Assembly: GCA_900764415.1 (NCBI GenBank)
Contig: CAAFOA010000169.1
Coordinates: 1-11,464, forward strand
Source of the DNA: an uncultured Collinsella sp.
Lineage (GTDB): Bacteria; Actinomycetota; Coriobacteriia; Coriobacteriales; Coriobacteriaceae
Length of the DNA stretch: 11,464 bases
Direction: 5' to 3'
Shown: piece after piece, positions 6,016 to 11,464 of the stretch
Layout: each line of letters opens with the position of its first letter
Numbering within the stretch: position 1 is the stretch's first letter
Program-made: the position numbers and the translations under genes
The notes under the pieces: generated by a model
Databases searched by the model: none
Told to the model about the DNA's origin: nothing
The model's input: only the letters and a program-made list of their open reading frames with translations

Positions 6016-6642
6016 ATGAACCTCGTATTGCTCGGAGCTCCGGGTGCCGGTAAGGGCACCGTCGCGCAGGAGCTCGTCGCCGAGTTCGGCGTCGCTCACA
6101 TTTCCACGGGCGACCTGCTGCGTGCTGCCGTCAAGGGTGGTACCGAGCTTGGTATTCAGGCTAAGAAGTACATGGACGCCGGCGAGCTCGTTCCCGACCA
6201 GCTCGTAATCGACCTTGTCAAGGAGCGCCTTGCCGCCGATGACGCCCAGCAGGGTTTCATTCTCGATGGCTTCCCGCGCAACACCGCCCAGGCTGTGACG
6301 CTCGATTCCGAGCTCTCCGCTATGGGTCGCGAGATTGACTGCGCCCTTCTGGTCGACGTGGCCCCCGAGGTCATCATCGACCGTCTGTCTTCGCGTCGCA
6401 CCTGCCGCGCCTGCGGTTACACCGGCACCGCTGCCGATGCTACCTGCCCCAAGTGTGGTGGCGAGATGTATCAGCGCGACGACGACAAGCCCGAGACCAT
6501 TAAGAACCGTCTCGACGTCTACGAGAAGTCCACGAGTCCGCTCGTCGACTACTATCGTGGCCAGGGTCTGCTCAAGTCGGTCAACGGTGACCAGGCTCGC
6601 GAGACCGTGTACGGGGATGTCAAAGAGGCTCTCGGTCTATGA
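6016..6642 (+). CDS. adk: Adenylate kinase
   Basis: A protein of 208 residues that interconverts ATP plus AMP with two ADP in the cytosol. The P-loop GAPGAGKGT is at 7-15. The AMP-site motif STGDLLRAA is at about 30-38, and DGFPRN is at 84-89. A zinc-type lid carries C130-C133 and C144-C147, followed by DDKPETIKNRL. The four-cysteine lid is common in Gram-positive enzymes. I start at ATG 6016: AGAGGAGG ends at 6008, seven bases upstream, and the family starts MNLVLLG. A TTG at 6010 would lie almost on the ribosome-binding site. The 3' end overlaps map by four bases (ATGA). Its place after secY is usual in Gram-positives. Confidence 0.98.
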   Translation: MNLVLLGAPGAGKGTVAQELVAEFGVAHISTGDLLRAAVKGGTELGIQAKKYMDAGELVPDQLVIDLVKERLAADDAQQGFILDGFPRNTAQAVTLDSELSAMGREIDCALLVDVAPEVIIDRLSSRRTCRACGYTGTAADATCPKCGGEMYQRDDDKPETIKNRLDVYEKSTSPLVDYYRGQGLLKSVNGDQARETVYGDVKEALGL

Positions 6643-7427
6643 TCAAGATTAAGTCTGCAACGCAAATCGAGCAGATGAAGAAGGCAGGAGCGCTATCTAA
6701 GATGGCGCTCCGCCACGTTGGAGCCATGGTTCGCCCTGGTGTTTCGACCTTTGAGCTCGATCAGCTTGCGGAGCAGATTATCCGCATGCATGGTGGCACC
6801 CCGGCCTTTAAGGGTTACGGCGGGTTCCCCGGTACCATTTGCGCATCGATCAACGATGCCGTGGTGCACGGTATTCCCAATCCCGACATGATTCTGCGCG
6901 ATGGCGATATCATCTCCATCGATACGGGTGCCGTTGTCGACGGTTGGGTCGGCGATAACGCTTGGACGTTTTTCGTCGGCACGCCTACGCCCGAGGCCAA
7001 GGCCCTGTGCGAGGTTACGCGCGATTGCCTTAAGGCTGCCATCGAGCAGGCTGTTCCCGGTAACCATATTGGGGACATTGGTTATGCCGTACAGTCCCTC
7101 GCCGAGTCTCACGGCTATGGCGTGCTTCGCGATTATGTGGGGCACGGTATTGGCCATGTGATGCACGAGGACCCCAATGTTCCGAATTACGGAAAGAAGG
7201 GGAGGGGCGTTCGTCTCCAGGCCGGTATGGTCATTGCCATCGAGCCGATGGTCACGATGGGATCCAATCATGTGAGCACGGGCTCCGATGGTTGGACTGT
7301 CACTACTAACGACCACCTGCCCGCCGCGCACTATGAGAACACCGTCGCCATCACCGATGACGGCCCGGTGATTCTCACCACCGACGCGCAAGGCGCTTGG
7401 TGCTCCTTGCAAGGCGGCGAGATGTAG
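6639..7427 (+). CDS. map: Methionine aminopeptidase, type I
   Basis: A protein of 262 residues that removes the initiator methionine from new proteins at the ribosome. It has the pita-bread fold with a dinuclear metal site. All five metal ligands are identifiable: D95 (in ISIDTGAVVDGWVGD), D106, H169 (in GHGIGH), E202 (in AIEPM) and E233 (in HYENTVAI). The substrate-site H77 is in VVHGIP. No N-terminal extension is present, so it is the short type Ia form. It overlaps adk by four bases, implying translational coupling. A 145-base gap with a likely new promoter follows, so map may end the first transcript. Confidence 0.97.
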   Translation: MIKIKSATQIEQMKKAGALSKMALRHVGAMVRPGVSTFELDQLAEQIIRMHGGTPAFKGYGGFPGTICASINDAVVHGIPNPDMILRDGDIISIDTGAVVDGWVGDNAWTFFVGTPTPEAKALCEVTRDCLKAAIEQAVPGNHIGDIGYAVQSLAESHGYGVLRDYVGHGIGHVMHEDPNVPNYGKKGRGVRLQAGMVIAIEPMVTMGSNHVSTGSDGWTVTTNDHLPAAHYENTVAITDDGPVILTTDAQGAWCSLQGGEM

Positions 7428-7492
7428 AGGCCGCGTTCAAATTCTTCGGCATTTACATTTCAAAGTAACAAGTTTCACTTAGTTGTGGAGCC

Positions 7493-7533
7493 ATTACGAA
7501 GATATTACGATACGTGCACGCGTATTGTAGAAT
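7493..7533 (+). promoter_or_regulatory. Candidate infA promoter with operator-like repeats
   Basis: The -10 candidate TAGAAT (7528-7533, 5 of 6) is 17 bases from a weak -35 TTACGA (7505-7510). The heptamer ATTACGA occurs at 7493-7499 and 7504-7510, 11 bases apart (one helical turn), the second copy covering the -35. A dyad ATACG/CGTAT (7510-7514 and 7521-7525) fills the spacer. The gap is AT-rich compared with its surroundings, which fits a promoter. Confidence 0.45.
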
Positions 7534-7572
7534 ACTCAATCGCTGTCGTTTTCTAGAGAAAGATGATTGCTT

Positions 7573-7791
7573 GTGAAGAAGGAAGACGCAATTGAGCTCG
7601 AGGGTACGGTAAAGGAGCCGCTGCCCAACGCCATGTTTAAGGTTGAGCTCGAGAACGGTCATTCGGTTCTGTGCAACATTTCTGGCAAGATCCGAATGAA
7701 TTACATCCGCATTCTCCCCGGTGACAGGGTTGTCGTGGAGCTTTCCCCGTACGATCTGACCCGCGGTCGCATCACCTATCGCTATAAATAG
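7573..7791 (+). CDS. infA: Translation initiation factor IF-1
   Basis: A protein of 72 residues, exactly the usual length. IF-1 is a small OB-fold (S1-like) protein that sits in the ribosomal A site during initiation and assists IF-2 and IF-3. [43 protein letters not shown] and [18 protein letters not shown] match the family throughout. I choose GTG at 7573, which gives the family N-terminus after a purine-rich AGAGAAAGA (7555-7563). The in-frame TTG at 7567 would add two residues and sit too close to that site. The gene is separated from map by 145 bases and likely starts its own transcript into the alpha block. Confidence 0.97.
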   Translation: MKKEDAIELEGTVKEPLPNAMFKVELENGHSVLCNISGKIRMNYIRILPGDRVVVELSPYDLTRGRITYRYK

Positions 7792-7801
7792 CGACACACA
7801 T

Positions 7802-7854
7802 ACACGCTCTTTTCCGACTGCAGGCTTAGCTCAACCTACGGTCGGTTTGCGTGT
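7802..7854 (+). promoter_or_regulatory. Structured leader between infA and rpmJ
   Basis: An outer stem ACACGC (7802-7807) with GCGTGT (7849-7854) encloses an inner stem. In the inner stem CCGACTGCAGG (7814-7824) pairs with CCTACGGTCGG (7835-7845), with one G-U and one C-A mismatch, around a ten-base loop. No T-run follows, so it is not a terminator. The rest of the 147-base gap (to 7938) has only a weak CGCC/GGCG hairpin. It is a candidate regulatory leader for the rpmJ-rpsM-rpsK-rpsD-rpoA-rplQ block. Confidence 0.5.
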
Positions 7855-7938
7855 GAAGACCAGCCATAGTTTTAAACGCCTGCGGCTGGGCGAGTAGATA
7901 GTAGGGAAGTAGTTTGAGCGCTACCGAAAGGAAGAACG

Positions 7939-8052
7939 ATGAAGGTACGTCCTTCGGTCAAGAAGATGTGCGATAAGTGCAAAATCATTAGGCGCCATGG
8001 CAAGGTCCTCGTCATTTGCGAGAACCCCCGTCATAAGCAGCGTCAGGGTTAA
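7939..8052 (+). CDS. rpmJ: 50S ribosomal protein L36
   Basis: A protein of 37 residues: [20 protein letters not shown] at the start and [10 protein letters not shown] at the end. L36 is the smallest ribosomal protein and stabilises 23S rRNA near the L6 and L16 region. Zinc ligands C11, C14, C27 and H32 are present, so this is the zinc-binding form. The start ATG at 7939 follows AAAGGAAG (7927-7934). The family length is 37-38 residues, so the gene is complete. It lies between infA and rpsM, the usual Gram-positive order, after a 147-base gap with a structured leader and 14 bases before rpsM. Confidence 0.97.
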   Translation: MKVRPSVKKMCDKCKIIRRHGKVLVICENPRHKQRQG

Positions 8053-8066
8053 GAGAGGAGACTACG

Positions 8067-8441
8067 TTGGCCCGTATTAATGGTGTCGACCTCCCGCGTG
8101 AGAAGCGCGTTGAGATCGGTCTGACCTACATTTACGGCATCGGCCGCACCACTGCGACGAAGATTTGCGTCGAGTGCAACGTTAACGTGGATACGCGCGT
8201 TAAGGACCTCACCGAGGATGAGGTTAACGCCATCCGCGATTATATCGACAAGAACCAGATCATGGTTGAGGGCGACCTCCGCCGTGAGCGCAACCAGAAC
8301 GTCAAGCGCCTTATGGACATCGGCTGCAACCGCGGCCTTCGTCACCGCAAGGGCCTCCCGGTCCGCGGCCAGCGCACCCACACTAACGCTCGTACCCGCA
8401 AGGGCCCGAAGCGTCAGATCGGTGCTAAGAAGAAGAAATAA
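8067..8441 (+). CDS. rpsM: 30S ribosomal protein S13
   Basis: A protein of 124 residues, within the S13 range. It lies in the 30S head and touches L5 in the inter-subunit bridge and the P-site tRNA. The helix-hairpin core [16 protein letters not shown] begins near residue 19. The C-terminal basic tail with [18 protein letters not shown] is the family signature, ending KKKK. The start is TTG at 8067, with GAGAGGAG (8053-8060) six bases upstream, and [10 protein letters not shown] is the conserved N-terminus. A TTG start on so highly expressed a gene is unusual. The stop codon (8439-8441) is the beginning of the TAAGGAG used for rpsK. Confidence 0.97.
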   Translation: MARINGVDLPREKRVEIGLTYIYGIGRTTATKICVECNVNVDTRVKDLTEDEVNAIRDYIDKNQIMVEGDLRRERNQNVKRLMDIGCNRGLRHRKGLPVRGQRTHTNARTRKGPKRQIGAKKKK

Positions 8442-8455
8442 GGAGCGCTAGATAG

Positions 8456-8860
8456 ATGGCTACTGCTAAGAAGAACGTTCGCGCTGCCCGTCTGAAGCGC
8501 GCGGACCGTAAGAACATTTCCGTGGGTCAGGCTCACATTCGTTCTACGTTCAACAACACGATCGTTTCGATCACCGATCCCCAGGGCAACGTCATTTCCT
8601 GGAAGTCGGCTGGCCAGGTGGGCTTCAAGGGCTCCCGTAAGTCCACGCCGTTCGCTGCCCAGATGGCTGCCGAGGCTGCTGCCAAGCAGGCCATGGAGCA
8701 CGGCATGAAGAAGGTTTCCGTCTTCGTCAAGGGCCCCGGCTCCGGTCGTGAGACCGCCATCCGCTCCCTCCAGGCTGCTGGCCTCGAGGTCTCGAGCATC
8801 CAGGACAAGACCCCCATCCCGCACAACGGCTGCCGCCCCAAGAAGCGTCGCCGCGTGTAA
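8456..8860 (+). CDS. rpsK: 30S ribosomal protein S11
   Basis: A protein of 134 residues, typical for S11, which sits on the 30S platform near the exit of mRNA. The Lys/Arg-rich N-terminus is followed by [20 protein letters not shown], then the family block [20 protein letters not shown] and [20 protein letters not shown]. The conserved end is [19 protein letters not shown] at 8456 follows TAAGGAG (8439-8445), which reuses the rpsM stop codon. The gene is 19 bases before rpsD, with which it is almost always paired. Confidence 0.98.
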   Translation: MATAKKNVRAARLKRADRKNISVGQAHIRSTFNNTIVSITDPQGNVISWKSAGQVGFKGSRKSTPFAAQMAAEAAAKQAMEHGMKKVSVFVKGPGSGRETAIRSLQAAGLEVSSIQDKTPIPHNGCRPKKRRRV

Positions 8861-8879
8861 CTGAAAGGATCGTATCAAT

Positions 8880-9476
8880 ATGGCAATCGACAGGACTCCT
8901 GTTCTTAAGCGCTGCCGTCAGCTCGGGATCGATCCCGCTGAGCTCGGTTACAGCAGCAAGAAGGAATCTATCCGTCAGCCCAAGCGCCGTCGCAAGGAAT
9001 CTGAGTACGGCATGCAGCTGCGCGAGAAGCAGAAGGTTAAGTTCATCTACGGCGTTCTGGAGAAGCAGTTCCACGGCTACTTCAACAAGGCCCGTAAGAT
9101 GAACGGCGTCACCGGTGAGAACCTCATGATCATTCTTGAGTCTCGCCTCGACAACGTCGTCTTCCGTCTTGGCTTCGCCCGCACCCGCAAAGAGGCTCGT
9201 CAGTCCGTCCGTCACGGTCACTTCACCGTGAACGGCAAGCGCGTGGACATCCCGTCCTACCGCGTCAAGGCCGGCGACGTCGTCGCTGTCGGCGAGAAGT
9301 TCCGTGACCTCCTCCCCATCAAGGAGGCCCTGATTTCCTCCGAGCGTTTCGAGGTCCCTGGCTGGCTCGAGGTCGATATCGAGAAGCTGTCTGGTAACGT
9401 GCTCGCTCTGCCGACGCGTGAGCAGATCAGCGGTGATATCAACGAGCAGCTCATCGTCGAGCTCTACTCTAAGTAG
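8880..9476 (+). CDS. rpsD: 30S ribosomal protein S4
   Basis: A protein of 198 residues, close to the usual 200-206. S4 starts 30S assembly by binding the 5' domain of 16S rRNA and influences decoding fidelity. The N-terminal zinc-binding cysteines of the zinc form are missing (only C12 is present), so it is the zinc-independent version. The S4 RNA-binding domain spans about residues 88-150, with RLDNVVFRLGFARTRKEARQ and VRHGHFTVNGKRVDIPSY. The C-terminus (EVPGWLEVD, PTREQI, QLIVELYSK) is typical. ATG at 8880 follows AAAGGAT (8864-8870). In E. coli S4 is the feedback repressor of the alpha operon, so it is the leading candidate effector for any control of this block. That link is inference. 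Confidence 0.98.
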   Translation: MAIDRTPVLKRCRQLGIDPAELGYSSKKESIRQPKRRRKESEYGMQLREKQKVKFIYGVLEKQFHGYFNKARKMNGVTGENLMIILESRLDNVVFRLGFARTRKEARQSVRHGHFTVNGKRVDIPSYRVKAGDVVAVGEKFRDLLPIKEALISSERFEVPGWLEVDIEKLSGNVLALPTREQISGDINEQLIVELYSK

Positions 9477-9508
9477 TCCATCCGGGCTGCTGAGGCTGGA
9501 GGTAATAC

Positions 9509-10450
9509 ATGTCAGAATTCATTAGGCCTCAGGTTCAGGTCGAAGAGATTAACGAGACGTCTGCTCGTGTCTCCGTTGAGCCGCTCGAGCGTGGCTACGG
9601 CGATACGCTGGGTAATTCCCTTCGTCGCGTTCTTCTGTCCTCGCTCGAGGGTGCCGCCGTCGAGGCTATTCAGATCGATGGCGCGCAGCACGAGTTCATG
9701 ACCATCCCTAACATGGTCGAGGATGTCACCGACATCGTCCTGAATGTCAAGGGTCTTGTCTTCAGGGCTCTCGGCACGACCGACGAGGCGACCGCCACCA
9801 TTTCGGTTGACGGCCCCTGCGAGGTCACCGGTGCGGACTTCTTTATTCCGTCCGAGTTTGAGCTGGTCAACCCCGAGCAGCACATCGCTACGCTCACCGA
9901 GGGTGGCCATCTTACCATGAGCATGCGCATCGGCTATGGCCGCGGCTATGTCTCTGGCGAGGCTAACAAGCGCGACAACGATCCCATCGGTGTGATCCAC
10001 GTCGACTCGCTGTACTCGCCGGTGTCCCGTTGCGCCAAGCTCGTTGAGGCTTGCCGTGTCGGTCAGCACACCGACTACGACCGCCTTGTCCTCGAGATCG
10101 AGACCAACGGCTCCATCGCTCCGCGCGACGCCGTGGTCCAGGCTGCCAATATCATCAACCAGCATATGGCTGCCTTTATGAACCTTGCCGAGACCCCCGA
10201 GGTCGAGGAGGAGGCTTCGATCTTCGCTCCCGAGGTCACCAACGACAACGCCGAGCTGGACAAGCAGATCGAGGATCTGGACCTTTCCGTCCGTTCCTAC
10301 AACTGCCTTAAGCGCGCCAGCATTCACTCGGTCCGTCAGCTCGTTGAGTTCTCGGAGAACGATCTGCTTAACATCCGTAACTTCGGTGTTAAGTCGATCG
10401 AGGAAGTGAAGGACAAGCTTGAGTCCATGGGCCTGAGCCTGAAGGCTTAA
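9509..10450 (+). CDS. rpoA: RNA polymerase alpha subunit
   Basis: A protein of 313 residues. Two copies form the assembly platform of RNA polymerase and contact promoter DNA and activators. The N-terminal dimerisation domain covers about 1-230, with the motif LERGYGDTLGNSLRRVLLSS at 26-45 and IGVIHVDSLYSPVSR at 160-174. After an acidic linker (231-255) comes the C-terminal domain at about 256-313. It has VRSYNCLKRA, in which R262 corresponds to the DNA-contacting R265 of E. coli, and LLNIRNFGVKSIEEVKDKL. The ATG at 9509 follows GGAGGT (9498-9503). It lies between rpsD and rplQ, the canonical order. Confidence 0.98.
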   Translation: MSEFIRPQVQVEEINETSARVSVEPLERGYGDTLGNSLRRVLLSSLEGAAVEAIQIDGAQHEFMTIPNMVEDVTDIVLNVKGLVFRALGTTDEATATISVDGPCEVTGADFFIPSEFELVNPEQHIATLTEGGHLTMSMRIGYGRGYVSGEANKRDNDPIGVIHVDSLYSPVSRCAKLVEACRVGQHTDYDRLVLEIETNGSIAPRDAVVQAANIINQHMAAFMNLAETPEVEEEASIFAPEVTNDNAELDKQIEDLDLSVRSYNCLKRASIHSVRQLVEFSENDLLNIRNFGVKSIEEVKDKLESMGLSLKA

Positions 10451-10480
10451 TGCTTCGCATATTTGAGGAGAAACTAGACC

Positions 10481-10948
10481 ATGCGTCACAACGTTAAGAA
10501 GGGCCTGAAGCTCGGCACCGATGCGAGCCACACCAAGGCCATGAAGAAGAGCCTGGCCAAGGCCCTCTTCGAGAACGACCGCATCAAGACCACCGAGACC
10601 CGCGCTAAGGCGCTGCGTTCGGTCGTCGATCCGATCATCACCTGGGCCAAGAAGGGCGACCTGCACTCTCGTCGTCTGGCCATCGCCAAGCTCGGCGATA
10701 AGCAGCTCGTTGCCGAGATTTTCGACAAGGCTGCCCAGGGCATGTGGCAGGACCGCAACGGCGGTTACACCCGCATCATGAAGCTCGGTAACCGCAAGGG
10801 CGACAACGCTCCCATCGTTATCATGGAGCTCGTCACCGAGCCTTGCACGCCTAAGGCCAAGAAGGCTGCTCCGGCCCCCAAGAAGGCCGCTGCTCCCAAG
10901 AAGGTCGAGGCTGTCGAGGAGGCTCCTGCTGAGGAGACCGCTGAGTAG
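10481..10948 (+). CDS. rplQ: 50S ribosomal protein L17 with acidic-basic tail
   Basis: A protein of 155 residues. The conserved L17 core (about 1-120) lines the outside of the exit tunnel region of the large subunit. Diagnostic parts are MRHNVKKGLKLGTDASHTKA, LFENDRIKTTETRAKALR at about 29-46, and the end of the core GGYTRIMKLGNRKGDNAPIV. Residues about 121-155 form a low-complexity tail rich in Ala, Pro and Lys, then in Glu (PKAKKAAPAPKKAAAPKK, then EEAPAEETAE). It is likely disordered; similar tails occur in actinobacterial L17, but the core alone is sufficient in many bacteria. The start ATG at 10481 has GAGGAG upstream. A strong terminator follows 27 bases after the gene. Confidence 0.98.
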   Translation: MRHNVKKGLKLGTDASHTKAMKKSLAKALFENDRIKTTETRAKALRSVVDPIITWAKKGDLHSRRLAIAKLGDKQLVAEIFDKAAQGMWQDRNGGYTRIMKLGNRKGDNAPIVIMELVTEPCTPKAKKAAPAPKKAAAPKKVEAVEEAPAEETAE

Positions 10949-10973
10949 ACAATCCGTCTGCATAGGCTATATT
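10946..10973 (+). promoter_or_regulatory. Candidate promoter for truA, upstream of the terminator
   Basis: TAGACA (10946-10951, 5 of 6 to TTGACA, including the rplQ stop codon) is spaced by 16 bases from TATATT (10968-10973, 5 of 6 to TATAAT). A start near 10980 would fall inside the left arm of the following terminator. Found by eye only. Confidence 0.45.
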
Positions 10974-10974
10974 C

Positions 10975-11005
10975 GAGGGGTACGTTCGCGTACCCCTCTT
11001 TTTTT
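10975..11005 (+). terminator. Intrinsic terminator after rplQ
   Basis: GAGGGGTACG (10975-10984) and CGTACCCCTC (10989-10998) form a perfect 10-bp GC-rich stem with a TTCG tetraloop, followed directly by seven T residues (10999-11005). This is a textbook Rho-independent terminator that ends the ribosomal operon. Confidence 0.95.
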
Positions 11006-11040
11006 GTCGCGATACCGTTGATTGTTTGTTGGGAGCGCCC

Positions 11041-11433
11041 ATGACCGCGCCGTCTGATTTGAATTCGATTCCAGAGCTCGATGCCACGCTCGTATTCCGT
11101 GTTGCCTATGACGGTTCGTCCTATAGCGGATTTGCCGAGCAGCCGGGCCAGACGACCGTTGCGGGCGAGTTGCGCCGCGCTATCGAGACGCTGCTGCGCC
11201 GTCCGATTGACCTGACGTGCGCGGGGCGTACCGATGCCGGCGTGCATGCGGTGGCCCAGTACATCAGCGTGCCCGTAACGGACGCTGAGCTGGCTTTGAC
11301 GCGCCGTAGATGGCTGAGGGCTATGGATGCCCTCCTGCCCAAAGATATTGCCATAAACGAGGTCTACAAGGCCCGTAAAGGCTTTTCCGCACGCTTTGAT
11401 GCGCGTTCCCGTACGTATACGTACCGCATTGCC
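11041..11433 (+). CDS. truA: tRNA pseudouridine synthase A, N-terminal part (3' end missing)
   Basis: 131 codons from ATG at 11041 to the end of genomic sequence. TruA converts uridines 38-40 of tRNA anticodon arms to pseudouridine. The first strand of the fold is LVFRVAYDGSSYSGFAEQPG. The catalytic motif GRTDAGVHA is at 62-70, with the nucleophile D65. The motif FSARFDARSRTYTYRI follows near the cut end. GGGAG (11031-11035) is five bases before the start. The full enzyme is roughly twice as long. The reading frame continues into the adapter, adding the false residues LSLIHISEPT, which must not be annotated. truA directly after rplQ is the standard order in many Gram-positives. Confidence 0.96.
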
Positions 11434-11464
11434 CTGTCTCTTATACACATCTCCGAGCCCACGA
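11434..11464 (-). other. Residual Nextera (Tn5) read-2 adapter
   Basis: Bases 11434-11452 are the reverse complement of the Tn5 mosaic end (CTGTCTCTTATACACATCT). They are followed by CCGAGCCCACGA, the start of the Nextera read-2 primer part. It is library sequence. It creates false C-terminal residues on truA and a false MYKRQ start on an antisense frame beginning at 11448. Confidence 0.98.

Noticed and set aside
4714..6099. Antisense open frame of 461 codons on the - strand across secY and the start of adk
   Set aside because: It mirrors the codon periodicity of secY, is rich in Asp, Glu, His and Arg with no domain pattern, and has no ribosome-binding site. Strong third-position G/C bias creates such shadows.
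7865..7870. CATAGT as a -10 element for rpmJ
   Set aside because: No acceptable -35 at 16-18 bases, and the match is only 4 of 6.
9512..10963. Antisense open frame of 483 codons on the - strand across rpoA and rplQ
   Set aside because: Same cause: a Leu/Asp/Gly-rich composition typical of reading the reverse of a biased gene. rpoA on the other strand is unmistakable.

Overview
This window is the conserved ribosomal-protein region (spc and alpha operons) of a Gram-positive, fairly high-GC bacterium, probably an actinobacterium of the class Coriobacteriia and perhaps Collinsella. The assignment rests on the gene order, in which secY, adk, map, infA and rpmJ lie between rplO and rpsM. It also rests on a zinc-type S14, a strong C/G preference at third codon positions, and an RpoA of 313 residues. 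Genus level is an impression from protein and codon style, not a search result. The window looks like one complete short-read contig: Nextera/Tn5 adapter sequence is still attached at both ends (5-37 and 11434-11464). The real genomic sequence is therefore about 38-11433, and both end genes are artificially cut.

Layout: 38-701 is the C-terminal part of an unrecognised protein with a charged helical linker. Positions 702-1185 are a 484-base non-coding stretch. It holds a 29-bp perfect palindrome, tandem 22-bp repeats, a second imperfect inverted repeat, and then a plausible sigma-A promoter with a structured leader. From 1186 to 10948 all genes lie on the + strand: rplE, rpsZ, rpsH, rplF, rplR, rpsE, rpmD, rplO, secY, adk, map (spc-type block), then infA, rpmJ, rpsM, rpsK, rpsD, rpoA, rplQ (alpha-type block). 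A strong intrinsic terminator follows at 10975-11005. The window ends in truA (11041 onward), cut by the adapter.

The genes supply 50S proteins (L5, L6, L18, L30, L15, L36, L17), 30S proteins (S14, S8, S5, S13, S11, S4), initiation factor 1, the RNA polymerase alpha subunit, the SecY translocon pore, adenylate kinase and methionine aminopeptidase. Together they couple ribosome building to transcription, initiation, export and N-terminal processing. Spacing is loose with hairpins in the first part (rplE to rplR), then nearly seamless from rplR to map, and opens again around infA and rpmJ, where a second promoter and a structured leader are likely.

The least ordinary features are the absence of rplN/rplX before rplE, where a repeat-rich spacer and an unrelated gene lie instead; the nested repeats themselves; the untested leaders before rplE and rpmJ; and a candidate promoter placed so that its transcript would skip most of the rplQ terminator stem. 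I see no undescribed enzymatic or defence system here. Most of the window is ordinary, well-conserved housekeeping sequence.
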